From: Darksidea phi
Lineage: Eukaryota; Ascomycota; Dothideomycetes; Pleosporales; Lentitheciaceae
Assembly (NCBI GenBank): GCA_030770425.1
Contig: JASJFT010000067.1
Coordinates: forward strand, 62,001 to 126,000
Length of the DNA: 64,000 nt
Reading direction: 5' to 3'
Shown: in pieces, positions 45,268 to 58,288 of the stretch
How positions within the stretch are numbered: position 1 is the first letter of the stretch
How the letters are laid out: every line of letters begins with the position of its first letter
Position numbers and translations under genes: made by a program
The notes under the pieces: model-generated
What the model saw: only the letters and a program-made list of their open reading frames with translations
What the model was told of the DNA's origin: nothing
Databases searched by the model: none

Positions 45268-47788
45268 TCACCCTTCATCCCATCGAGTCTGGTCGTACAA
45301 ACTGTCTCCGTTCTTGCTGCCACCGCTAAGATCGAGCTTGGATAAAAACTCGGGTGGCACAGTCGGAATATATTTTCTCTCGCGCTCCTTGTTGACACCC
45401 CCAAAGCCCGCGCCATAAGTGATGAGCATATCTGTCGATGTCGGCAAATGGAAAGGTAGCATATAGGATGGATCAAGAAGGAGTTCGTCGGGCGGTTCTT
45501 CCCTTTCTTGATCATCTTCCGAGGCTCTGGATGGTGCGGGTGACGGTGATGTAACAGGCCGAGATGTGGGTTTGACTGGCGTTGAGGGTGTTGAGTCTGG
45601 AACTCTTTGTGGGGGGTTTGGGGACCTCGCTCGTGCAGCCCTTCGGTCTGCAGCTGCCTTTTGCAGATGCAATATGTAGTTACGCGCGCTTTTGTGGAGA
45701 CCTTTTTCGCCCACCTCGGGTCGATAGTACTTCGCAGCGTGAAGTAGCTGTTGTGGCGTTAACCGGGGTAACTGCTGCAATGTACCCACCACAGACTCTA
45801 AATCCTCGCCGAGAGAAGAAAAACACTGTAGCCATTGAAGAAGTTGCACTAGTGGTTCGAGATGGCGCTTGGCCGACTCTATGGTGTTCTCGCCTGTTGA
45901 AGTCATCGAGCCATTTTCGTAATGCTCCGGTTGGCGGTTGTTTGACCGAGCCCAGTCCTCGAGCGTAGACACGTTCATTCGTATTTGCATAGCTTTAGTG
46001 CGAGCAAGATACTTTCGATTGGACATGATGCGGTTGAAGATCTCCGCAGAGAGCCAGTAGGTGAGCTGCGCGAGTACTTGTGCGGTGATGACGGAGTGGA
46101 TATCGTAAAGGTCCAAGACGAAGAGGGTAGATGAGAGAAGTGAGGTGACGTTGCGAGGAGACGGCTTCATTCTCTGCTTGGGGGATGGTGGCCGAAATCG
46201 CTTCTCAAGTGGCTCGACTGGCTTTGCCTTAGCTTTCGTTCGGAATATCTTCCATTCGTGCTGGAATTGCACGTCCTCGAAGCCAGGCATCGGCTCATGT
46301 TCGAGCATGGCTTGGTCTAAACATTTATCCATGCGGCGCTCCGCGTCCCTGATGATTAAGATGAAAATGTCGTTAACGAGCTCGGCTAGCTGTAGTTGGA
46401 ATTCGCTGGTCGATATGGCGAGTCCAGCGTCTTTCTTGAGATAGTGTAGGAGCAATGTTGCATTGGACATCCAAAAAGCAAGGACAGTCATGTCCCATTG
46501 ATGTTTCTCAACCACATCGTTGATCTTGTCCATGGCGGAAACGAGAAGAGTCCCCAACAGCTCTGGTCCAGAGTGGTAATGGGCATAGCGGGCGCTTAAA
46601 AACAAGATGTTGGCGGGTATGGGTTTTTGTGAAGGCGAGCGCTGTGGTGTCATGTTGGTGATGACAATGTCTAGAATGCGTTCTAGCTCATTTTCCTGGA
46701 AGACGAACATTTGGTCGTTGAGACACCGATCCCAAACAAACTCTTGCCCCTCTTCCACTTCTTCTGGAGACTACATGGGTCAGCGATTATGTATTTCAAA
46801 TCAGGACGGTGTGCCTACTTCTGGCTGCTCGTCGAGGCCTAGATTCCCAATATCAACTTCTAGGTTGAAAGCGCTCTCCATCATCATGCGGCGCTTCATG
46901 TCGTTTTCCTGCATCTCCTGCTCGAACCGATCCTGAGAGAAACCAGAGCTGTAGAAATCTTCCGTGACCCCAGCATTTCCGATGCTATAGCCACTCTCGT
47001 GCAGGTAGTCAGATATCTCGCTGTTCGGTTCGACGAAGTCAAATGCGGTCCTTCCGGCAGATGATTTAACGTCGGTGGAGGCGCCAGAATCGAGCAAAAG
47101 CTTTACGATATCTTTGTGTCTGTTGGTCATGGCCCACATCAGCGGAGTCCAGCGGTTCTTGTCCTGCACGTCCACTTTTGCGCCCTCTTTTATCAATGCC
47201 TCTGCGACTTCATCGTGCCCGAAGCAGCTGGCATAGACCAGGGGTGGTGTTCCTTCAGCATCCACACCATCGACGTCGATGTACTCCCTTGCTGTCCCTT
47301 CTAGCAGTCGCTTCACGCGTTCCAGCTCGCCATTGGATGCCGCTAGAGTGAAAAGACCCTGCAACGCTTCTCGCTTCTCGTCGTGGGTCAGTTTTTCGTC
47401 GGCCACTACCTTCGCCTCATCCCCGGCATTGTCGTTCTTTAAGCGGGCCTGGTGGGCTAACATCTGCACCAGGCGACTGTCACTGTCCTCTAGCTGCTGC
47501 ATGTCTTCATCGCCAAAGCTCGGGTCGTCAAGGGAGAGGTTGAAGCTCAGAGGCTGGGCAGGCATCGGGGTGGTGAGGAACTGCGACTGCCCTAATTGCA
47601 CCGTCAGCCCAGGGACCTTGTTCGTTCCCGCCGAGGCACTCACCCTGCCAGGCGTCGTACATCTCTGTCTCGTCGCCCAGTACATGTGCTGCTCTTCTAT
47701 CATCCAGCGAGGTGGGAAGGTCGGCCGGCAGCTGTCGAGGCCTGGGCGGGTCGCCTGTGTAGGCGTGCTCGTCCGTAGGGGAGTCCAT
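45268..47788 (-). CDS. ankyrin-repeat and DIL-domain protein, 806 aa
   Basis: Three exons: 47644-47788, 46819-47591 and 45268-46770; all joins keep frame. Ankyrin repeats lie at about residues 110-230, for example TPPLVYASCFGHDEVAEALI and TPLMWAMTNRHKDIVKLLLDSGAS. A helical DIL (dilute) domain covers about residues 330-640 (PANILFLSARYAHYHSGPELLG, WDMTVLAFWMSNATLLLHYL, TYWLSAEIFNRIMSNRKYL). The DIL fold is the cargo-binding tail of class V myosins, but here there is no motor. Such ankyrin-DIL proteins are conserved in filamentous fungi and may act in membrane traffic or polarity; their exact role is unclear. The C-terminal about 120 residues are Pro/Ser rich, then end in a conserved short segment before GGSKNGD. 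The first exon joins at MYDAWQG|QSQFL and gives a family-like N-terminus. Confidence 0.88.
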
Positions 47789-48355
47789 CGTGCAGCATTG
47801 GAGCGCAGGTCGGGGTGCTGCCTCGGGGTATATCTATCCACTGTGCGGTGGTTGCGACTTCGGCTCCTGATCGCATGTACAGACGTGAATGGCGATGTCG
47901 AGGACTCCGAGACAACCTGAAGCGGGGAGGCAGAGCGCGAATCACAGCCCAGGAACGCGGAAGTCGGCCTAACGGTGCAATCCCCTCATGTTCATGCTCC
48001 GGTGCACAAAGATGCAGGTCCACGTGCGTCCTTCCCTTCCATGGAGGATCGTCGAGAGTCTAAAACAGTTGCGGCTCTGCGTCCAGACAGACTGATGTCG
48101 TTCGGGACGCTCTAGGCCGAAACAGTCAACCGGTCGTCGCTTGCAGGTGGGGATGCTGACTACGTACCTTGATTAGCATTGACCCAGCCGATGTCATTCG
48201 CGTCGTCTCGACGCCTTGGAACCACTGGTTCGCTTTCGTTGCCCTCCAACTGCTTCTTTGCGAATGCTCCCATCTCAACTATGCTCCTCGCGCGCCCCAT
48301 CGGCTCTACTCCGTAACATGGCTTGACCCAGGGCCTTGCAAAGCTTACCGCCACA
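47789..48355. promoter_or_regulatory. divergent promoter region, ankyrin/DIL gene / histidine kinase
   Basis: 567 bp between two divergent start codons. GC-rich, with overlapping open frames on both strands that are not protein-like. No specific site recognised. Confidence 0.45.
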
Positions 48356-51300
48356 ATGGCTACCGTGCCGGCAAAGGACCCCGACCAGGGCCGAAGCGCC
48401 CGCTTTGCGCAGATATTCTCGCGTCTGGTCGATCTCCCCGGCTACTCTTGGGATACTGAGATCGAGCCCTTCCACTCGGTGGGCAAACAACCTGAAGAGC
48501 TGCACGCCGTCGTCCAGAGCTAACTGCCCTAGTCCTACGACAACTGGCATCTGTTCGGATGGCAGAAAGCGGCCCGTGAGCGACCCGTCTCGCGCGGAAA
48601 GAGCGCTGCGACCTCGACTTCTTCCTCGCACTCACCAGACGCAAGCCGGCCGCCTCTGAACCGAAGTCACAGATCCTCTGGGAGCGACGCGAGTGGGGCG
48701 GCGACCTCCGCTCAACCGACCGATATACCGCGAGACCGTCCCATAGTGTGTCGCATATCCACACATACACTGCGCCTCGAGCGCGAGTTCCAGCTTTGCA
48801 GGCTCGTCACCAAGCAATCGGACCCCCATTGCCGCCACTTCGTCCGCCCCATCGAATTCATTCGACTGCCTCCGAAGCCGGGTAACAGCGAGCCTTTAGC
48901 TGCTAGTATTGTGGAGGCTCCGGGCCCAAACTATCTGAGAGACTTGGTACAATTCGGGCCAAATGCCTACAAGATCATCACGCAAGATCACGGATGGAAG
49001 CCCCGAGAGTTGCAACCTAGGGGTGGAATCCCGTTGCTCACCTTCTTGGATTTCGCCGTTGGGGCCACTGAATGTCTTGAGATCTTGCATCATGGCCACG
49101 AGCTCGTGCATGGCGAAATCCGGGGGGATGCATTTCACTTTGGTGAAGATGGCAGGGTTAAGATGATTAATTTTGGGAGCGGCGCGCGGTCTTTTGAGAA
49201 CGGACTCACATCTGCAGGCTGTATGTAACACGGCGGTATCTGAATCTTGCGTTAAAGGCCTGTTGAAATGCTCCTAAGTCACATTTTCGATAGTGACTCG
49301 CTACGTCCAACGGGATAGCTTGGATCATCATGCGCAGGTCGGTTGCGGTGGGCTGCGTATCCTGGCCGCCTTCAAGGCACATTGGTTCATATTGGCTGTT
49401 CCCGTGGACGTAGCAGTCCGACGTAGAGCACAGGACTTTGCTGCGACACTTCAGGTGCTGAGACCCCTTTAGAAGAGTTCTACTGACTTTGTATTTCTGC
49501 CTGTAGGGAATGCTTTGAGCAAAGAATGCGGTGTTGAAATGAAGCTTGCCTTTATCGCCCCCGAACAGACCGGACGAATGCCCGCCGAGCCGGATAGTCG
49601 TACGGATATTTACTCACTTGGCATACTTTTCTACTCAATGCTTTGTGGAGGGACACCTTTCGACGGAAGCTCGCCATTAGACGTTATGCAAAACGTCTTG
49701 AGTAAGCGCATACCGTCCGTCTCCTCGAAACGAATGGACATCCCAGAAGCACTATCGCGTGTTATTCAACGAATGACACAGAAGAATATTGAAGAGAGAT
49801 ATCACTCGACGTCTGGCTTGAAGGGAGATCTAACGAGAATTCGCGAGTTGCTCTCCGAGGGCGATAGTGAAGGCTTGAAGAACTGTACGTAGTATTGCCT
49901 CACAATACGTCTCGTCTACGCCCAAATGCTAGTCTGGGGAGCCGTCCGAAGGTGGCCCCAAAGGACAATACGGCTGTTGAAGTAGCTATACCCGTTGGAA
50001 GAATTTCACTAACTTTTCCCGTCATCTTTTAGTTCAAGTCGGCTCGAAGGATGTCAGCTGCTTCTTCAACCTGCCGTTACGACAAATAGGGCGAGAAAAG
50101 GAGCGCCAAGCGATCGTTGAGCTCATAGAAAATGTAGCAAAACGCCGACGCGTAACTCCCATGTTTGGGAGAACAATGAATAGCCTCAGCTCCAACTCCT
50201 CCTACTCAGACCCTCGGATGGAAATGAACCAGTTGGACGACATTATATCCGACAGCACCAGCTCCAGAGGTTCGGATAGCAGACTGAACAGCATGTCTGG
50301 CCCTGGCTCTGGCATGGAAGCAATCCGACCAATACACCAACTCTCGCAGGATAGCGCGGGACGGTCAGAAAGTTCTATCAGCGACAACACGTCCGACACT
50401 CGGCCACCATTGCCTTCAACAAGCCGAGGCCCTTCGAACAACAGTATAGAAGGATCCCTATCTCTCTCACGCTCTAACCAGTCTGATGGTAATTCCCTGC
50501 TGCGTACAATGTCGAATGCACGCGGCTCGAGGATGAGAAAACGAGTTCGATGCGAAGTCATCACTATAGCAGGAGCTACAGGTCTTGGCAAATCAAAGCT
50601 GGTACAGAGCATCCAGTCGACTGCACGCAGCAACGGGTATTTTGCGTCCGCCAAATTCGATCCGGCTAAGAAGGCGCCATTTGAACCGATATTGAGACTC
50701 ATGTCTAGTCTGTTTCGTCAGATATTCAGCGAAGCAGATGTTGGTACGGACTTTCATACGAATCTCAGGAACTATCTCAAGAACACAGGTGTCTGGGCCG
50801 TTCTTCACAAATACCTTGACCTACCCGAATGGCTTCTTTCCGCGAGCGAAACCCCGCAAACCCCTCAACAACGTGACATCTCACTGTCAAAAAGGGATGG
50901 GATCCGGCGAGCTTCCTCGCCCGCCGTACACTGCGGCGGTGCAGGTCACACAGCCGAGGCGTGGCTACGGAGTGGCGGCGCTTCGAAATCATCACGGTTC
51001 ATGAACGTCTTCATCGATGTACTCCGTCTTCTAGCGATGCAAAAACTCTGCATATGGAGTCTTGAGGACGTGCAAAACGCCGATCCAGAGAGCGCAGAAC
51101 TTGTACAAAATATCGTGCAGGCCAAAATTCCCATCATCATGATTGTCACCTATCAAGAAGAGGAAAGAGTGCCTCGGGAGCTGCGCACACTTGTATCCAA
51201 TGCTACGAAGATCCAACTTTATCCATTTACGGAAGCAGATACTGCCAAGTATGTTGCAGAGACTTTGCATCGAGATGAAGAATACATCGTTCCGCTGGTT

Positions 51301-54300
51301 GCTGTCATCCAAGAGAAAGGGAGAGGTAATCCTTTCTATATCCGAGAGATCTTGGATACGTGCTATCGAAAACACTGCGTGTACTATTGTTGGAGGGAGG
51401 GCCAGGTACGTCATTTCCAAGTGCGCCTCTTCTCCAAACCATATGCTGCGATGCCGCTTGTTCGCGTTTCGCTAGATTACGCAGCTTCCAACAGTCGCAG
51501 ACAACACACAATGACACCCCTCTGGGTAAGCTTTACTGACTTCATGACGTCAACTTTAGTGGGTCTTTTCGCTAGACAAAGTCTTTGAGGTGTTCGAAAG
51601 CCCCGAATACGGCTCCTCCGTCAACAGCGACTTCATTGCGAAACGAATCCAGGAATTGCCTCCTAATGCACGCAAGCTCGTGGCATGGGCGTCTCTTTTT
51701 GGCGGGTCATTCTCTTTCGCCCTCATCAAGACACTAATGGATCCTCGAAATGCACCCGCTGACGCGCGTATACCCCTACTGCTTGAGAAAGATTGCGCCA
51801 TTACTGCTTTGAACGCCGCCATCGCGGCGTATATACTTATGGTGGCCGACGATGAGGATAAATTTCGATTCAGTCACGACCGATATCTCACGGCGGCTGC
51901 CACCTCGTTGGACTCGAATTGGGATACGACGATGATGCATTACATGATTGCCAAGTTAATGATATCGGACGGAAAGTATCACGACGATGCAACAACGCTC
52001 TACATGCGGAGTCGTCATATATGTCTTGCTACAGAGTTGATCAAAACTCGAGAGAGCAAAAGGTCCCCATTCAGAGATGTCCTGTACCAGGCCGCGGAGA
52101 CTGCATGCGAGTCTGGAGCTAAGTCCACCGGGATGTACTACTATGCGCACTGCTTGCTCTTGCTGCAAGACGACCCATGGAATGATGGCCAATCCGACGA
52201 TGTCTCGTACCAAGAAACGCTACAACTTTTTGTCCGTGCCGCTGAATGTTACTGGCACCAAAACATGTTTGACGAAGCTCTGGCTCTCATTAGAACAACA
52301 TTCAAACATGCTCGGGACGCGTGCGATATGGCATCTTCGTTCATACTACAATCGCGCGTCCTCGCAGTTCGGGGGGATAGCTTTGGCGCTTTCCAAGCCC
52401 TTAAAGATTGTTTATCATTGCTGGACTCCCCAATACCGCCCACTACCTGGGAAGAGTGTGATACTGAGTTTCAGGAGATCTGTGCACTATTACAGAGCAT
52501 GGACAAGGAGGAGTTACTCTCAAGACCGCTCTCGACGGAAGACCGGACGTTAATGACCATGGGACCGGTCGCGGTTGAGCTATTGTCTGCAGCATTTTGG
52601 AGTGATTCCAAATTATTCTACCAGAGCACTTTGAAGCTGATTGAGTGTCATCTCCGTAGAGGCACTGTGTCGCAAGTTGCACTTGGTTATGTTCATCTGG
52701 GCTCCATTGCCGGTGGTCGCTTCAATATGATGGAATTTGCGATCGAGTGCGGGACGATGGCCAAACGTCTGTTCGCTTTGTATCCCCAGGATCACTATAC
52801 TGTTGGACGCGGGCAGACTCTGCAAGCTTTGTTCCTCGGCCACCTAGAAGCTCCAGTATCAGCTTTGCTTCCGGACCTCGAAGGTAGGATCACCCAATAT
52901 CTATCAGGTAGCTTTAGGATATCTAACATATGTCACAGCAGCAATGGAAACCACAGTGTTTGCTGGGGACAGAATATTGTCTCTGCTGAATCTCGGGGTA
53001 GCTGCCCACTTCCGGCTCATGGCCAATCACGATGCTGCCGAAGTGGAAGCTTGGATCGAGGATGCACCACTGGAGTTCAAGGACTGGCAGCACGATCTGC
53101 GTGGTGGAGTACTTCTAATAGCCTGCCGACAGTTGACAAGGGCGCTCCAAGGAAAAACTAGCATTCACGATCCAGCGCTCATATTCTCCGACCACGAACA
53201 CAACACCGCAACTTACATTGAATACCTGGAGAAACGAGCAAGTAATCCGAAGCGCCCCAAAACATTCTACCTCAGCCTGCAGCTACCGGCCTTGGTGTTA
53301 TATGGGTTTTGGCGAGAGGCAATTGCCCTTGGCGAGCAATTGCTACCCATGTTAGACAGCCTGTGGTGCCAGCGACTCACCTACGCCACTATGTACAATT
53401 TGTCTCTTGCGTATATCGCCCTCGTCAGGGAAGAGCCTGAGCATGCTGAAAAGCAACGTATGATGAACTTTGTGGGTCAGTCAATCAACAGGTTAGAGGC
53501 GTGCTGTGTCATCACGGATGTCAATTATAGGCATTGGATCGCGCTGCTTGTTGCAGGGGTTGCAGAGATCAAAGAAAGTTCAACAGTCCTCCGAAATTAC
53601 GAAATTGCGATGGACCATAGCGAGGTTCATGGCTTCACCTTGGACGAGGCGCATTCTTTCGAGCTGTACGCCGAATGGTTGATCCGCAAGAAGGCGCTCA
53701 GGCCTGCTCGCCATATGCTGAAGGACTGCATTTCCACGTATCGAAGAATATCTGTGTATGGAAAAGCGAACCAGCTCACTGCTAAGTACGAATGGCTACT
53801 TCGAGGCACGGCATCCCTTAGTACAATGGATGCTGCCGTACAGACCACCATCATCGACACTGGTAATACGTCCCTCCGTCTAGAGCAGAATGAGGACAAT
53901 GAATCCAGGTTCCTAGGGCAAGAATCTTCGGTTGATCGAACGCAAGACTGGGTGGCACCAACCTCCGAGAAGCGCCCTGACGCACAGCACGACCTTCAGA
54001 CCGGCTTTTCGGCCACAGGTCTTGATATGTTGGATTTGAGTTCTATCCTCGAGAGCAGCCAGGTTCTCTCTAGTGAACTTAAAGTGGATAAACTCCTGGC
54101 AAAAATGGCGGAGATTATCCTGGATTCCACAGGTGCCTCGCTCTGCGGCATCGTCGTGGAAGACAGTCAGATTGAATGGAGTATCGCATGCGTTGCGAAC
54201 AACGACCCTGACAGCAACAGCAACACCTTCCCTCCTCCAGGCGTCACTTCATACCCCTCTGGACAGCCTCTGGATACAGTTGACGATGTTGTAGCAAGAC

Positions 54301-56247
54301 AAGTTACGCTATACACGCTCAGGTTTCGCGAGACAGTCTTCACCCAAAATTTGCTAGAAGACGATCGGTTTTCTAACGTTTCAGAATCATATCTGAAGCG
54401 TAATCCGCATGGCAAAGCTGTCATCTGTATTCCAATCATCCACTCGGATCATTTGATGGGGTCGCTGTATGTGGAAGGCAATCCCCATTCCTTTACCGAA
54501 CGCAATACAAATGTGCTGCGCCTGTTAGTCACTCAGGTGGCCATCTCTCTTGCAAATGCGCTACTCTTCAAGAAACTGGAGCGTGTGAGTGCTAGCAACG
54601 AGGCAATGCTAGAGATGCAAAAACGTGCATTGGCTCAAGCTCGGACGGCAGAGATCAAGGCGAAGGAAGCTGAAGCGGTCGCTATCAGGAACATGAAACT
54701 TAAAGAGGAGGCTGCAAAAGCCAAGAGCTTGTTTTTGGCCAACGTGTCGCATGAACTTCGCACCCCGCTCAATGGTGTCATCGGCATGAGCGAGTTGTTG
54801 AAGGCTAGCCCTTTGAACCAGGAGCAAGCTGGATACGCTGACTCGATCAGGGTCTGCGCGGATACCCTGCTCTCCATTATCAATGATCTTCTCGATTATA
54901 GTAAGCTGGAAGCTGGCAAGATGAATGTTATGACGATGCCGTTGTCCCTCAACGAGACAATCACCGAAGTGGTTCGAGCACTAGCCTACACCAACGCCGA
55001 ACGAGGACTCAAGACTGTCGAACAGCTCGAGCTGGACCCCGAACAACTCGTTATGGGCGATCCAGTGCGTCTGCATCAGATCCTTATGAATCTCCTCTCT
55101 AACAGCTACAAATTCACACCCAAGGGCTCCGTCACCGTACGTGCTGTTGTCGACAAGGAAAGTGATGACTGGATAGACGTCACATGCAGTGTCATCGACA
55201 CCGGCATTGGCATACCAGAAGAACAGACGAAGAAGCTTTTCCTTCCTTTCAGCCAGATCGAATCTTCCAGCTCTCGCAGTTACGGCGGTACTGGTCTCGG
55301 TCTCAGTATTTGTAAAGCACTCATCGAGAATGTCATGCAAGGCCGCGTTTGGCTCGAATCCACGCCTGGCGTCGGGACCACTGTGTCTTTTTCTTTGCGC
55401 TTCCAGAAAGTGCCCAAAGCTGACGCGAAAAAACCACGGTTGACGAGAGATCCGGACCCCATGGCGAAGTTTTCATCACAGGAGAACAACGGACACGAGC
55501 AATCCTCTGGCGCTCCTTGCATTGACCTTAGTAAGGTTCCGCGCAAGGACCTGAGAGTGTGTATTGCGGAAGATAATTTGATCAACCAGAGGATCGCGAT
55601 CAGCTTTGTGCAGAAGTTGGGGTTCAAGTGTGATGCCTATCTTGATGGTTTCAAAACTGTGGATGCCCTTGAACGTGCAAGCGATAATGGCCGACCTTTC
55701 CACCTCGTGCTGATGGACGTTCAAATGCCACATTGTGATGGATATGAAGGTTGGTCGTATCTACCCTCCACGGCTGTGTCAAACATGAACTAACACTCCC
55801 TCAGCAACTCGCCTAATCCGCAAACACAAAGATCCAAACATCCGCAATGTCCTCATCATCGCCATGACCGCCTCCGCCATTCAAGGTGACCGCGAGAAAT
55901 GCCTTGAGTCAGGTATGAATAATTACCTGGCCAAACCTGTGCGCGCACAGACATTGAAAGCGCTCCTCGAGTCATATCTATCTAAACAAGAAGAGGAGAT
56001 TCCGAACTTACAAGCTGAGGCTAGTAAACTAGTTAAGGAGGCTTTGAGGGAGGTGGCGCAGGGTGATAATAAGGAATCAACGAATAGACAGAAGCATGGG
56101 AACGTGGACAGCTTGGGTGAGAGGAGGCCGAGTGGGGGTGAAGAAAAAGAGGGTGAGAAGAAACCGTCACGACCGAGCTCGATTAGGATGAACACTACGC
56201 AGTTGTGGCGTTCGCACGATGATGTTAATGGAAAGGGGTGGGAGTGA
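48356..56247 (+). CDS. hybrid histidine kinase with N-terminal kinase-like domain, 2379 aa
   Basis: Seven exons: 48356-48478, 48533-49220, 49507-49884, 50033-51405, 51560-52883, 52939-55749 and 55805-56247; all joins keep frame. Residues about 60-390 resemble a protein kinase, but the catalytic loop reads HGEIRGDAFHF and the DFG position reads NFG, so it is probably inactive; FIAPEQTGRMPAEPDSRTDIYSLG follows. An AAA/STAND-type ATPase region has P-loop GATGLGKS near 577. A helical stretch leads to a GAF domain (about 1665-1835). The histidine kinase core has the phospho-acceptor His1900 (SHELRTPLNG), the N box near 2007, DTGIGIP and GGTGLGLS. The receiver domain has Asp2222 (LMDVQMP) and LAKP. 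This is the fungal group X layout, like fission yeast Mak2/Mak3, which sense peroxide and feed the stress phosphorelay. No membrane span; cytosolic. Confidence 0.93.
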
Positions 56248-57459
56248 GCATTCATAGTCAAACTCGGCATTTGGAGTTTTGCATATTGTCTGGGTAGCTT
56301 CTTGTATACACTTTGCATTGCTCCCCGCTTTCTGCGTCAGCATCATCTGGCGTCCAAGGACCGACATGTGGTTCTACTGGTTGGTCGCGCTCACGGTTAT
56401 GAGGGACGAACGTTTTTGCATATGGTTAGTATATACTTAGGTATTCTTCGTATTGTATTTACGATTGAACAGAAAACCCGTTAAATCTTGCCTGCCCTGA
56501 AGATATCGATGTGCATTAAGCTCGTCTGGTGTTGAGCTCTATCGGGTATTGACGATGAAACGCGGGGAATTAGCGGATAAGAATAAAACATATCTAGGAG
56601 TGAGTGCAATGAGTCAAATTTACACGACTGTTAAGCATCGCTTGCTCACTGCCTGTTACTTATACGCTCAGCGTATGCCATAAAGAGAGGAGCATAAGAG
56701 CTGATCTTTTGAGGGGGGGCGGGGTTGCTACACTATTAGTCTTAGTTATTACAGGTCTTCTACTTCTAGTATTTCAGATTTACTTTCTAGCCAGCACAAG
56801 CAACATGGTGTAAAAAAAGGTCTCACCTCTACAGGGAAAGCAACTCCAAATACTGAGGTACACCAGATCAGCTCTAACGTGGAGCAGACCCTGAACCCTA
56901 CCTTTTTTGTGACTTCTCGCAGAATACGGTCAGTTTCAAGAAGTCGAGCTTTGAGATTTGGAGTACCTTTTGCACACCTCTCTACACTACATGATTGAGG
57001 ACAAGAATCTTGATATGTATATGAATATCAAACGGGATTGTCGGACAAAGGAGTATTTCTTTGTTGATTCTTTCGGGGGCTGCGGGAGTGGGATGATGAA
57101 AATATTGCTGAGAATAAAATTTGGAGATAAATTTGCGGGGAGTAGCGAATCTGATTTATAGGTTCTAAAAATTACTTATTTGAGAATCCTTAGGGAGAAT
57201 ATCGCTGTAGGATACGCTGAGAGAAGAATTGGATAGCACAACCTTTTTCTTTTTAGGCTATCAACATATTAAGCTAATAAAGGTCCTCTAAAGGGGAGTC
57301 AGTGTTTGTTATCTTAGACATGAAGCCTTCCCGCGCTGCGAATTATGACCAAGAGGGTCGTTAACCGTATAAACGACCAGGAAGGGAAAAGTGAGAGGGC
57401 TGTGGATTTGCATACCTTCGGCCATCTCAAGCCACGCACTTTATCCGCTCGAAGATTTC
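56248..57459. other. intergenic, AT-rich, no gene
   Basis: 3' region of the histidine kinase, then about 800 bp of AT-rich sequence with many stops (about 56450-57300), including a G-run near 56715. Holds the inverted copy of the 16-base element at 56663-56678. Confidence 0.5.
56663..56678. repeat. 16-base element with palindromic core, copy 2 (inverted)
   Basis: TACGCTCAGCGTATGC is the exact reverse complement of 24795-24810. It lies in AT-rich gene-free DNA. Confidence 0.5.
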
Positions 57460-57885
57460 TCAGCCCCCGCTTCCATGTCCACGTGCTACAGCGGATCCTT
57501 CGGCTGTCGCTCTCCCGTCTTCCGGCGTGTCCTCGCCCATGTAGTTTATTAGCCACCAGGCTAGCTCCTCTCTGGATACTACCTCCTCGAATTCTCCCTT
57601 CAGGGGGTTTTCGGACCAGCATGCAAGACGGTATGCGAAATGCGAGTATATAGCGGCTGGGTCGTAATGGGGCGTTACCAACTTGGAGGCTCTTGCTGAA
57701 AGCGAGTATTTACCAGTTTTGCGATGGTGGGGCAGCAACGACTTTAGCAGTTGAAGCTCGGTGCGGGCGATGGGAAAGGATAAGGGAGTGTAAGTGTGTT
57801 GGTTTGGGTAGGCGTGGAGGATGCAGTAGAGAGCGTTTTGGGGAGTGATGAGGTAGGGGCTTTCGGAATTGTTCTGGCTGTCCAT
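57460..57885 (-). CDS. small protein of unknown function, 141 aa
   Basis: Single open frame starting MDSQNNSESPYLITPQNALY. The central part looks folded: NALYCILHAYPNQHTYTPLSFPIARTELQLLKSLLPHHRKTGKY, then YDPAAIYSHFAYRLACWSEN and EEVVSREELAWWLINYMGED. The aromatic and histidine content and the helix-like ELAWWLINY segment suggest a real domain. The tail is Gly/Ala rich. No signal, span or known motif is seen, and I do not recognise the family. Further splicing at the 3' end is possible. Confidence 0.58.
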   Translation of the reverse strand: MDSQNNSESPYLITPQNALYCILHAYPNQHTYTPLSFPIARTELQLLKSLLPHHRKTGKYSLSARASKLVTPHYDPAAIYSHFAYRLACWSENPLKGEFEEVVSREELAWWLINYMGEDTPEDGRATAEGSAVARGHGSGG

Positions 57886-58288
57886 GGTATCTACGGTAGT
57901 ATTCTCAAAACGCTGGGCAGATTCATTGATTCAATTACGTTAGCTATGTTAGTCGAAGGCTATGTTCGTGATAGCAAGTGGATCATGGAGAGGAAGCAAT
58001 GTGTATCGACCATGACTGACTCTTGTCCGCATCATGACTCCCAGTTTGATGATTCAGAATGCGACGACTCAATCTAATCACCCGTGACAGATGTAGTGCA
58101 AGATGTTATAGCAGAGTGGATGTCCTGTGGTTGTCCTGTGGTCGACTTTGAGATGAAGAAGGAGCGACCGGGATCAAGGGTTGATGTATTCGGCAGCCAC
58201 AGATAGCGTCATCGTGCATCGGAGCTCCGCACTCCACCATCATGACGGACTTTCTCGTATCAACAGGTCGAGCCACCGCCCCTCCACG
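57886..58288. other. short divergent intergenic region
   Basis: Between the minus-strand small gene and the plus-strand hydrolase gene. It should hold both promoters; no specific site is seen. Confidence 0.45.

Noticed and set aside
41238..47788. Metabolic gene cluster around allantoicase
   Set aside because: Neighbours are a helicase and an ankyrin/DIL protein; no permease, allantoinase or ureidoglycolate enzyme lies nearby.
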